From NCBI GenBank assembly GCA_038212215.1, contig JBBQUT010000013.1, positions 38,322-102,321 of the forward strand: 64,000 nucleotides of DNA. The letters are read 5' to 3'. This document shows positions 39,840-47,632 of this stretch, one piece after another. The notes under the pieces were generated by a model. It was given only the letters and a program-made list of their open reading frames with translations, was not told the DNA's origin and searched no databases. Within the stretch, counting starts at the first letter, position 1, and each line of letters opens with the position of its first letter. Source of the stretch: JALZAI01 sp038212215 (GTDB lineage: Bacteria > Actinomycetota > Actinomycetes > Mycobacteriales > Jatrophihabitantaceae). Position numbers and translations under genes: made by a program.

Positions 39840-42800
39840 CGTGATCTCCTTCGTCGTGGGCATCGGTATGTCGAACGTTTCTGTGCGGGTCGTCGGCGTG
39901 GTCCTCCCCGCGAGACGGATGGGTTGCCGAACGCGCGGGCGTAGTCGGGTGCAGGAGCGGGACGAGTCGGCTTCTTCGCTGGTGGCTCGTAGTGCGTCGA
40001 CCGCATCCGTTCGAACGCCTCGGGGCAGGCGTCGGCGAGTCGGTAGTCCAGGGATCGGGCTGCGTGGGATTCGGGGAGCGGCCGCGCCGCGATCAGTGCG
40101 GGCAGGTGGGCCTCGACGTCGTAGCCGGCGGCGGAGGCCCGCGAGAACCCCCGCGCGAGGACCGGCCAGTGCGGGTCGTCCGCTAGTCCAGGTGCGATTC
40201 GATCGACCAACGGCCGCCACCGATCGGTCTCGCCGACTAGGCCACCAAGCGCAGCCTGCACGTGAGAGCCGAGTTGCCGCTGATAAGCCGAGGCCTCGCG
40301 GTCAAGCGGACCGCACGGGCGGAAATCGGAGGCGTCGACGTCGTGAGCTGCGCGCCAGATGGCGACCTGCTTCGCGAGTGTCGGATCCTTCTCCCGCAGC
40401 GCTGCTGCCCACCGCGTGTCCGGCAGCACGTCGGTGGCCGCATCGGCGCGCTCGAGCACCTGAGCAAACCGGCTGGCCAGGTACTCGTGCCAGGTCGTGT
40501 CCTCGGTGATCGGCAGCGCCGGCAACCACGGCAGCGGCCCGTCGCCGCCGGCGGCCACGCCTGGCGCCGACTCCATCGCTGACCGGTACCGCGCGCAGGC
40601 TGTCCGCAGCCGGGCTGACGGGTCTTCGTCGAGTCGGCGTTGCGTCGTTGCCGAGAGCTTCGCGCTCTCCCTGGCCAGGATCCGCTCGAACAGCTCGATA
40701 CTCGTCGAAGGATGGATCGCCTTGGGGGTGGTGGCCGCATGGGAGTCGGCCGTGCCGGCGATGTCGAGGTAGACGTGGTTGGCCAGCCGTCCTCGTGACA
40801 TCGCCACGTACAGCGAGGCGCGATCCTCCTGACCGACGAGCACGGTGTGGCAGGTGTCGGCGGTGCTGCCCTGAGCGAGGTGGATCGTCGTGGCGTAGCC
40901 GAGCTCCACGTGGCTGCGCACGTACCGGGCCGGCAGGGTGATCGAGCGATGGGTGTCGGCATGGGTAACCCGCAGGCCACCGTCGTCTCTGACGGCATCG
41001 ACCTGCCACCGGTCGCCGCTCTTCACCCAGTCGGTCGCGGTGATCGGCAGGCGCCGATCGTTGTGACGAGTGACGATCGTGTCGCCGGCGCCCGCGACGG
41101 TGCCGTCGTGCAGCCGCACCTGCTCGTCCGCTACTCCATGGTCGAAAATCCGGTCGGTCTGGGCCCGGACGTTCAGTTCGCGGACGACACGATTGGTGTG
41201 CGCGAGCAGGATCGAATCGCGTCCCGCCTGCCGGTCCGAACGCCACGCCGAGTAGGCCTGCTCCACCGTAGAAGCGTGATCGCCGGCATGGACGCGGTCG
41301 TGGTCGAGGTAGTAGCCGAGCGCGACCGGATCACCCACCCGCAGGGCCAGCGAAGCGCGTCCCTCGAGCGGATCGGCGAAGCGGACCAGCGTCTCGAGGC
41401 TTGCCGCGCCGGCCGTCTCGGCGATGTCCCGAAGTACACCACCGGACGCGACATGGGCCAACTGCTTGGTGTCACCCACCAGTCGCGCACTCGCACCTCG
41501 CGCGAGCGCGAAGGCGATCACGCGATCGAGCCCCGGCGTGCCGGCCGCGCCGGCCTCGTCGACGACCACCAACGTCCGGTCGTTGATCGCGTCGACCCAG
41601 TCCGGGCCGGAGCCGTGGTCGAGCGAGTAGAGCAGCTTGTCGATGGTGTCCGTCGGCTGGTCGATCGCGCGGCGCAGTGTGTCCGCAGCGCTTGCTGTCG
41701 GCGCGAGACCGAGCACGGTGCCGCCGTCGTCCGTCCACGCGGCCGCCAGCACGCCGAGCGCGGTGGTCTTGCCCGACCCGGCCGGCGCGATCGCGAGCTG
41801 GACCCGGCGACCCGACGTCGTCAGGTCGCGGACCAGCGCAACCTGGCCGTCGTTGAGCGGCGTGCCGTTCGCCGCCGCCTCGAGCAGCGCCAGGTCGACC
41901 GTCGCCTCGTCCAGGGACCGGCCGTCAAGCAGTGACGCGGCCCGGATGATCCGTTCCTCGGCCTCGAGCACGGCCGTCGAGGTGTAGAGCTGCGACCCCG
42001 CGACCGCGAAGACGCTCGACCCGTCGAGTCGTCGCAGCGAACCCGGCTCGACCAGCTCGTCCGGGTCGCCGAGACGCACCGACAGCTCCGGCGACAACGT
42101 GCGGGCGAGCGTCGCCTCGACCACAGCGTCCAGGTGTGCGAGCGGGACGTCTGCGTACCGGGCTCGGCGCTCGACCTCGGCGCGCACGACTCCGGCGCGC
42201 CAGGTGCTCGCCTTCTCGGCGACGGATCGGACGACATCGGTGGCCGTCCACGCGACCCACTGCTCGTCGATCGTCGCCGTGGCCACCATCGGCATCGGTC
42301 TCACCCGCACGCCCACGCCGGCGAGCATGGCTGCCAGGGATTCGTCGCTGCCGAGGACGGCTGACGCCTCGTCCCGCCACGCTGCGCGCTGTTCTACCTG
42401 CGAGCGCGGCGCGTGCTTGCCTCGCCGCGTGTCGATGTTCGCGCGGCCGAACAGGCGGGTCTGCTCTGCGAAGTCCGGTGCGCGACCGTGCGTGCGGGTG
42501 AACTCCGCCGCGAGCAACTGTTGCCGCGCGGTGATGTCGGCTCGGCGCTTGGACCAGGACCGTGACAGCGCCGGATCGACGCCAATGATCTCGCGCACCG
42601 GACGCTTACCGTCCTCATCCGGTCGTTCGGCGAACCGGATTTCGAGCCGCGCGGTCAGCAGTGCCTCGAGCCGGGTGTTGTACCGCTCGGACGCGGCCAC
42701 CGCCGCCCGGTGCAGCGGCCGGCCGTCCAGGGCGAGCCACCGGCCACCGACCGTCTGCACCTTGTTCGAGATCGCCACGTGCGTGTGCAGGTCGGGGTCG

Positions 42801-43582
42801 CCGGCGCGTGAGTCGCGATGGGTGAAGGCGACGGCGAGCAGGCCCCGCGTATCGACCTGCTGCACGCCGTTCGCGCCGACGCGCGTGTAGACGGACTCGC
42901 GTTCGAGCCAGTCGACGACGTCGCGGACCGCCGCCTCGTGTGCGCCGGCGATCTCACGCGCCACCTCCGGGTCCGCGAGCGCCCACAGCGTCGACACGCT
43001 CTTCACCGGCGAGAAGGTCAGGTCGTAACCGGCCACCGACTGTGCACCGGGTCGCGAGGCGCCGATGACGTAGTCGGTGAGCTCCCGGGTATCGACCGGC
43101 TCCCGGCCGTGATCACGGGCGAACCACTCGCGACCCAGCTCGGTCCGCAGCTCAGCACGGACGTCGTCGGGGACCGCCGTGCCCGGACGGTCACCGTGCT
43201 CGCGGTTGTATCCAACGAGCCGCCGCGCCAGCTCGTGCCGGAACTCGCTGCTCGCCGACCGGGCCGCGAACGGCCGGCCGAGAGCAGTGGCCGGCGCCGG
43301 CTGCCCGGCGAGCGCTGCCTGCTCGAGCGCGTCCGCGTTCGGGTGTCGGCCATGTCCGAACAGAGCCACCATCTGCGCCTCGTGCACCCGCTCGCCGACT
43401 CGCGGGCCGGCCTCGAGACCGTCCAAGCCTCGACCGAGCCAGACACCGGGGGACTCGCCCCGCTCGCTGTAGTACTCGCCGAGGTTGGCGTAACCGGTGT
43501 CGCCGACGTCGTTCGCCGCGACCTGCCGTGTCAGGTAGGTGTAGCCGTTGCCAGCGCTCAACTTGTGCAGCGTCATCATCGC
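39686..43582 (-). CDS. MobF-family conjugative relaxase-helicase (TraA type)
   Basis: ~1298 residues from ATG 43582 (MMTLHKLSAGNGY). TrwC-type relaxase domain: the N-terminal GYTYLTRQVA with candidate nicking Tyr, and the three-His metal site in DPDLHTHVAIS (~262). RecD-like helicase: APAGSGKTTALG (~600), LVVVDEAGAAG (~675), late IHLAQGSTAD and YVAMSRGR (~960). It would nick oriT and unwind the transferred strand. The last ~50 codons overlap the excisionase gene in another frame, so the true C-terminus may be shorter or frameshifted. Confidence 0.85.
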   Translation of the reverse strand, partial: AMMTLHKLSAGNGYTYLTRQVAANDVGDTGYANLGEYYSERGESPGVWLGRGLDGLEAGPRVGERVHEAQMVALFGHGRHPNADALEQAALAGQPAPATALGRPFAARSASSEFRHELARRLVGYNREHGDRPGTAVPDDVRAELRTELGREWFARDHGREPVDTRELTDYVIGASRPGAQSVAGYDLTFSPVKSVSTLWALADPEVAREIAGAHEAAVRDVVDWLERESVYTRVGANGVQQVDTRGLLAVAFTHRDSRAGDPDLHTHVAISNKVQTVGGRWLALDGRPLHRAAVAASERYNTRLEALLTARLEIRFAERPDEDGKRPVREIIGVDPALSRSWSKRRADITARQQLLAAEFTRTHGRAPDFAEQTRLFGRANIDTRRGKHAPRSQVEQRAAWRDEASAVLGSDESLAAMLAGVGVRVRPMPMVATATIDEQWVAWTATDVVRSVAEKASTWRAGVVRAEVERRARYADVPLAHLDAVVEATLARTLSPELSVRLGDPDELVEPGSLRRLDGSSVFAVAGSQLYTSTAVLEAEERIIRAASLLDGRSLDEATVDLALLEAAANGTPLNDGQVALVRDLTTSGRRVQLAIAPAGSGKTTALGVLAAAWTDDGGTVLGLAPTASAADTLRRAIDQPTDTIDKLLYSLDHGSGPDWVDAINDRTLVVVDEAGAAGTPGLDRVIAFALARGASARLVGDTKQLAHVASGGVLRDIAETAGAASLETLVRFADPLEGRASLALRVGDPVALGYYLDHDRVHAGDHASTVEQAYSAWRSDRQAGRDSILLAHTNRVVRELNVRAQTDRIFDHGVADEQVRLHDGTVAGAGDTIVTRHNDRRLPITATDWVKSGDRWQVDAVRDDGGLRVTHADTHRSITLPARYVRSHVELGYATTIHLAQGSTADTCHTVLVGQEDRASLYVAMSRGRLANHVYLDIAGTADSHAATTPKAIHPSTSIELFERILARESAKLSATTQRRLDEDPSARLRTACARYRSAMESAPGVAAGGDGPLPWLPALPITEDTTWHEYLASRFAQVLERADAATDVLPDTRWAAALREKDPTLAKQVAIWRAAHDVDASDFRPCGPLDREASAYQRQLGSHVQAALGGLVGETDRWRPLVDRIAPGLADDPHWPVLARGFSRASAAGYDVEAHLPALIAARPLPESHAARSLDYRLADACPEAFERMRSTHYEPPAKKPTRPAPAPDYARAFGNPSVSRGGPRRRPAQKRSTYRCPRRRRSRCNDHPPPSPLHCRRCSPCRKPHRCSASEERSPTSWSAPTRGLRRSFVPAN

Positions 43583-43723
43583 GCTGCCCTCGTTCGCGTG
43601 CTCGTCATGGCGTGCCTCCGGGAGCGGGAATGGGCTCACCACGGGACAGGCCCGAAAATCGTCGATTCACTGAAAGCCGCCGGCAGAAGGTTCTGCCGAG
43701 ATCGATAAACATGCCGACGACTA

Positions 43724-44026
43724 TCCGCAGACGTGTGCAGCGTTCCGTCACCCCAAGAAACGCTGAGAAGCAGGCGGGGACCGTGTCACCCCAGCAATCG
43801 CGGGCGTCACCCCGCTCTCGTAACCGCGCGATCACGCCCGTGACGAAGCACTTGACAGGCGCGGGGGGGTTAACACAGTCGCTGCCGGGGGTGACACGGT
43901 GGTCGGCCAGGGGTGACAGGGTGCCGCGGCCGGGTGACGCGAGTGCGACACGGACCGCGCGCGGTCGATCGGCTGGTCTTCCATTTCATCTGCGGGATCC
44001 ATACCGAGCAGAGTCCGCAGACGTGT
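43724..44026. repeat. 13-bp direct repeats flanking the motif cluster
   Basis: TCCGCAGACGTGT occurs at 43724-43736 and 44014-44026, bracketing the GTCACCCC cluster in the same orientation. Confidence 0.7.
43747..43938. promoter_or_regulatory. two-way cluster of GTCACCCC motifs upstream of the relaxase
   Basis: GTCACCCC at 43747-43754, 43785-43792 and 43806-43813; its reverse complement GGGGTGAC at 43888-43895 and 43910-43917, with CGGGTGAC at 43931-43938. Three copies point one way and three the other around a centre near 43842. This ~600-bp gap between relaxase and NERD genes has no coding potential I can support and is a good candidate for oriT and/or transfer-gene operators. Confidence 0.6.
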
Positions 44027-44036
44027 ACCGATCAGC

Positions 44037-44057
44037 GTGAGGCCATGTTGGCCTCAC
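44037..44057. promoter_or_regulatory. perfect 8-bp inverted repeat
   Basis: GTGAGGCC and GGCCTCAC separated by ATGTT. Variants of GCCTCACA recur near 44170 and 44189, just past the end of the NERD gene. A possible nick-site hairpin, operator or terminator. Confidence 0.5.
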
Positions 44058-44196
44058 ACGTCCGGAGAGGCTGAACACATCTTGTTAACCGCGTAGATCT
44101 GGGGCAACGCACGCAGCCCGAGCGGCCGAAACTCTCGGTTCTCAACCGCGGTCGCGGCGAGGAAGAGCCTGCCTCACATCTGCCGAAGGTAGGGCC

Positions 44197-45105
44197 TCAC
44201 ACCTCGACATGGTCAGCGGAGGGTGCGCGCGGACTCTTCTTGGCCGGTAGCCGGTCGGACAGATGGCGCGCGATCTGTTCGCGAGCGGCATTGTCCAGTG
44301 GCCCGTCTTCGGCGACGAGCCGTGCGCTGCCCTTTGGTCCTCGGATACGAACGTCGCCGATGTCGATCTTGCCGGACCACGGCAGCTCGCCGTCGACGAA
44401 GCACAGCACGGCACCGATCGGGACGTCGGCGAACGGTGAACCGGCCAGAGCGGCGCGGACGGCCGAGACCTGCCACGCCATCGCCTCGACCATCTTGGTC
44501 TGATCTCGACCGCGCACCATGAGCTGCTCGCGGGAGGGACTGAGGAACCCGCCCGTGCGGCGCAGGGCGATCTTGGCTCCCGCATATCGCTTGGTGTCGA
44601 CGACGAAGACACCGGACGGTCCGATGACGACGTGGTCGATGTTCGCGCGGCTGCGCGGGACGCAACGATCGTGCAGGACGATGACGGCGTCGCCACCCGA
44701 CTTGGCAAACCGGTCCCCGACACGCTGCTCGCCGACGCTGCCCTGTCGCCACGCCTGGGTCGACTGCGGATCGGCGAAGAGAGCGAGCAGCAGTCCGCCG
44801 ATCTTGGGGTGCGCCCGACGTACCCGCTGCTCACGCTTCTGGCGACGGTGTTCGAACTCGGCCTGTGCGGATCCGCCGGCGACGCCCACATCGATCGGTG
44901 CCGGCTCGAAAGCAGGGACGTTCGCCGGCTCATCGGACGTGAGCCGCGAAGCGCTGGCGGCGCACGGCAGACACACGACCGAACGGCTGGTCCTATTCCA
45001 CGCTGCCCGTTCGCCGGCCGCGAGCGTCTGACCGCACGCACAGATGCCGGCTCGGCGGAGGGCCATGAACTTCAGGTCGGCGGGAGTAGGTATGTCAGTG
45101 CTCAC
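44197..45105 (-). CDS. NERD-domain nuclease-related protein
   Basis: 302 residues from GTG 45105 (GGAGGG 5 bp upstream). An N-terminal zinc-binding segment (CACG...CLPC, ~20-50) precedes the NERD domain (~110-225): GSVGEQRVGDRF, NIDHVVIGPSGVFVVDTKRY, then an Arg/Gln helix with MVEAMAWQVSAVRAAL. The Asp...Asp-x-Lys pair (VFVVDTK) fits the PD-(D/E)XK-like core. NERD proteins are common in mobile and defence regions; the target is unknown. Confidence 0.8.
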   Translation of the reverse strand: MSTDIPTPADLKFMALRRAGICACGQTLAAGERAAWNRTSRSVVCLPCAASASRLTSDEPANVPAFEPAPIDVGVAGGSAQAEFEHRRQKREQRVRRAHPKIGGLLLALFADPQSTQAWRQGSVGEQRVGDRFAKSGGDAVIVLHDRCVPRSRANIDHVVIGPSGVFVVDTKRYAGAKIALRRTGGFLSPSREQLMVRGRDQTKMVEAMAWQVSAVRAALAGSPFADVPIGAVLCFVDGELPWSGKIDIGDVRIRGPKGSARLVAEDGPLDNAAREQIARHLSDRLPAKKSPRAPSADHVEV

Positions 45106-45217
45106 GGAGCCCTCCTCGGCTGGCCCCTCGGCCTGACTTAACCTGGGCATCACATCCTGCCACGGCGACGCGGGAAGTTGCTACCAGCTGTCGCGCTTTC
45201 CGCGATATCGTTTCGAT

Positions 45218-45421
45218 ATGGCTTTCGTCGTCAAGCTCTGCCCCGAGGACACCGAGGCACTCAGGGAGCAAGCCGCACTCGAGCACCGGTCGATGCACGA
45301 GGTCGCCGTCTTGGCGATCAAGTCGCGCATCGCCGGCAATCGCCGCGCAGCTGTCCTGGATGAGATGTTCGACCAGGCCGTTGTCGAGGACGCGGAACTG
45401 CTGGATCGCCTCGCGCAGTAG
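45218..45421 (+). CDS. ribbon-helix-helix antitoxin of a Doc-like module
   Basis: 67 residues. The N-terminal strand (FVVKLCPEDTEALREQAALEH) and helix pair fit an Arc/FitA-type RHH protein, followed by an acidic C-terminal tail (DEMFDQAVVEDAELLDRL) of the kind that wraps a toxin. Its TAG stop shares one base with the GTG start of the Doc-like gene. Confidence 0.75.
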   Translation: MAFVVKLCPEDTEALREQAALEHRSMHEVAVLAIKSRIAGNRRAAVLDEMFDQAVVEDAELLDRLAQ

Positions 45422-45822
45422 TGACTCGCTACCTCACTTTCGAGGACATCCTGCGACAGGTGGACCGCGCGGGGTTCGTGGTGCGCGACTCAGGGCTGCT
45501 GGCTTCGGCCGTCGCTCGGCCCGGCGCGAGCGTCTTCGGGGAGGACGCCTACCCGACGATCTGGCTCCAAGCAGCCGCGCTGTGCCAGTCGATCGACAAC
45601 AACCAAGCGCTGGTCGACGGCAACAAGCGGCTCGCCTGGCTCTGCACCAAGGTGTTTCTCGCGCTCAACGGGCAGCGGCTCGAGGCAACGGCGGACGAGG
45701 GGGAGCGATTCATACTCGACCTCGTCGCTGGGCACAGCGAGCTGTCAACGATCGCGAACTGGCTGCGCGACCATTCCACCGACGCCGCTGCTGTCGAATT
45801 GCCTGACGACCCAGCCCGATAG
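45421..45822 (+). CDS. Doc/Fic-like toxin with altered active site
   Basis: 133 residues from GTG 45421. Doc fold with the Fic loop NNQALVDGNKRLAWL at ~60-74. In active Doc/Fic proteins the loop starts with a catalytic His (HxFxDxNKR; actinobacterial Doc usually NHALVDGNKR). Here that residue is Gln62 (CAA at 45604-45606), while Asp, Asn and Arg of the loop are kept. Doc normally phosphorylates EF-Tu and halts translation; loss of the His should abolish this. Confidence 0.8.
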   Translation: MTRYLTFEDILRQVDRAGFVVRDSGLLASAVARPGASVFGEDAYPTIWLQAAALCQSIDNNQALVDGNKRLAWLCTKVFLALNGQRLEATADEGERFILDLVAGHSELSTIANWLRDHSTDAAAVELPDDPAR

Positions 45823-45871
45823 CAGCGCCGCTCGACACGAGCCGGCCGCTTTATCACGACCCTGTCACCCC

Positions 45872-47580
45872 AACGAGCCACGACCAAAACCAGGCGATCA
45901 CAGACCCGTGAATAGGTGATTGGAGCGCGCGCGTCAGCGCCGTCGGGCGTAGCCCGACGGTTGTTCGTGGTCGGCGGGTCAGGCAGCCGGCGGCGCGGCT
46001 ACCGGGGTGTTCAGGGCGACCGTGTGGCCGAGACGTTCGAGTTGGGTGACCAGGCGTCGGGTGTGGGCCTCGGCGTCGCGGCGGACGTGCCAGTCCGGGC
46101 CGAGGTCGCGGTAGGGCTCGTCGCGGGTAAGCATCCAGTAGGCCGCGACCAGGATCGAGTGCGCGACCGCGACCTGCGCTCGTCCCATCCCCCGACGCTT
46201 GGTCAGGCGGGCGTGTTGGACGGCGAGGTAGTTCGTGCCGTGCATCCGCCCGACCGATCCGGCCGACTCCACCAGCGTGTGGTTGAGCCACTTGTTGCCG
46301 TGGCGTGCGCCGGCCGGGGTGCGTTTCCCGGCCGATTCGTAGATCGCCGGGGCCAGCCCGGCCCACGCGGCCAGGTGCCGCGGACGGGAACCGGGACATG
46401 TCCCCGCCGGTCTCGGCGATGAACACCTGCGCCACTTTCACCCCCACCCCGGGGATGGTCTGCAGCAGCTCGAGCTGGTGCGCCCAGGGCTGGCACGCCG
46501 CCTCGATCACGCCGTCCAGTTCCGCCAGTGCTGTCTCGACCAGGTCGAGGCGGTGCAGGATCGAGCGGGCCAGGCGGGCGTGATGCTCATCGAAGTTACC
46601 GATCAGCGCCTCGGTCAGCTGCGGGATCTTGGCCCGCAGCTTCCCCTTGGCCAGGCCGGCCAGCTTCTGCGGATCCCGCTCTCCGTCGATCATCTCAGCC
46701 AGCATCGCCCGTGCCGAGACCGTCTTCAGACTCGACACCACCGCCGACAACTTGATGCTCGCGTCCTCGAGCATCAGCTCGAGGCGGATCATCTCTCGCG
46801 TCCGATCAGCCAGCAGCTGATCTCGGTAACGGGTCAACAGCCGAAGGCGGCGGATCTCCGGCGGCGGCACGAACGACGGTCGCAGCAGGCCGTGCTCGAG
46901 CAGCTGCGCGATCCACTCCGCGTCCCGCACGTCGGTCTTGCGGCCGGGGACGGCCTTCATGTGCTGGGCGTTGAGCAGCCACACGGCCATGACTTCTTCG
47001 AGGCAGTAGAACGGCGGCTTCCAGTACGTCGAGGTCGACTCGATCGCCGCGACCGTCACCCCTTCCGAGACGAGCCAGTCCCGCATCACGCCCAGCGAGC
47101 GGGTCATCGTCGGGAAGGTCCGCGTCTCGCTGCGCCGCCGACCCGCCTTCGGGCTAGGGGTCCGCACGCACACCGTCACCGCCGCCTTGCCCACATCCAG
47201 CCCGGCCACGCGTTCGAACATGACTTCCATCCCGACCATCCCCTGTCCGTCACCACGACGCCGACCGGTCGGCCGGCGGGCGTCGCCCGGAAGGTCTTCT
47301 GCCAGGACACAGACCCACGCGCTCGCAGCAGCAATCAAACGGCTCCCGAAGACCCCGCGCCATACACCTCATCGGGCTCAACAACCCGCACCAGTGTGTT
47401 CCGACGTCCCCGGACGACACCGCCAATTCTCATTCCCAGATGGAGTGATCGTTTTCAAGATCGCAACCTGATACACCTCTTGCATCGTCCCGACAGGAAG
47501 GGCAGCGATCAATCCACCGGGACATCGCTAGGTAGCTGTACTACGTTCGGCGAGACGAGGTGGGCGGAATTGTGGAGCTA
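45872..47580 (-). mobile_element. IS110-family insertion sequence (boundaries approximate)
   Basis: A single transposase of the DEDD type on the minus strand with ~100 bp of non-coding DNA on its 3' side and ~350-400 bp on its 5' side. IS110 elements lack long terminal inverted repeats, so ends cannot be set by eye. A hairpin CCGTCGGGC/GCCCGACGG at 45940-45960 follows the transposase gene. Its left side carries a stray GTCACCCC (45864-45871). Confidence 0.7.
45979..47230 (-). pseudogene. IS110-family transposase, frameshifted
   Basis: Starts at ATG 47230 (MEVMFERVAGLDVGK). The N-terminal RuvC-like DEDD domain is intact: Asp in GLDVGK, Glu in AIESTSTYW, Asp in GRKTDVRDAEW. The C-terminal HhH entry LLQTIPGVGVKVAQVFIAET is followed by GGDMSRFPS, after which the frame is lost near 46395. 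The rest continues in another frame as RHLAAWAGLAP...ESAGSVGRMHGTNY (catalytic Ser region) to TGA at 45979. IS110 transposases are normally one frame, so this copy is probably dead unless the shift is a sequencing error. Confidence 0.8.
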
Positions 47581-47632
47581 GGAATCGGCGATATGAAGAG
47601 TGTCGCCGGCCGCTGCCAGAGCCACGGTTCTA
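47240..47632 (-). other. non-coding 5' region of the IS110 element, candidate bridge-RNA locus
   Basis: About 390 bp upstream of the transposase start without a supportable gene. In IS110 elements the non-coding end upstream of the transposase encodes the bridge (seek) RNA that specifies donor and target. Several short inverted repeats are visible (for example around ACCGGTCGGCCGG at 47269), but I cannot fold the region by eye. The right part also contains the upstream region of the DruH-like gene. Confidence 0.35.

Noticed and set aside
43528..44040. Possible gene in the gap upstream of the relaxase
   Set aside because: The frame overlaps the relaxase start, is Arg/Ser-rich without a domain and crosses the repeat cluster; treated as non-coding control DNA.
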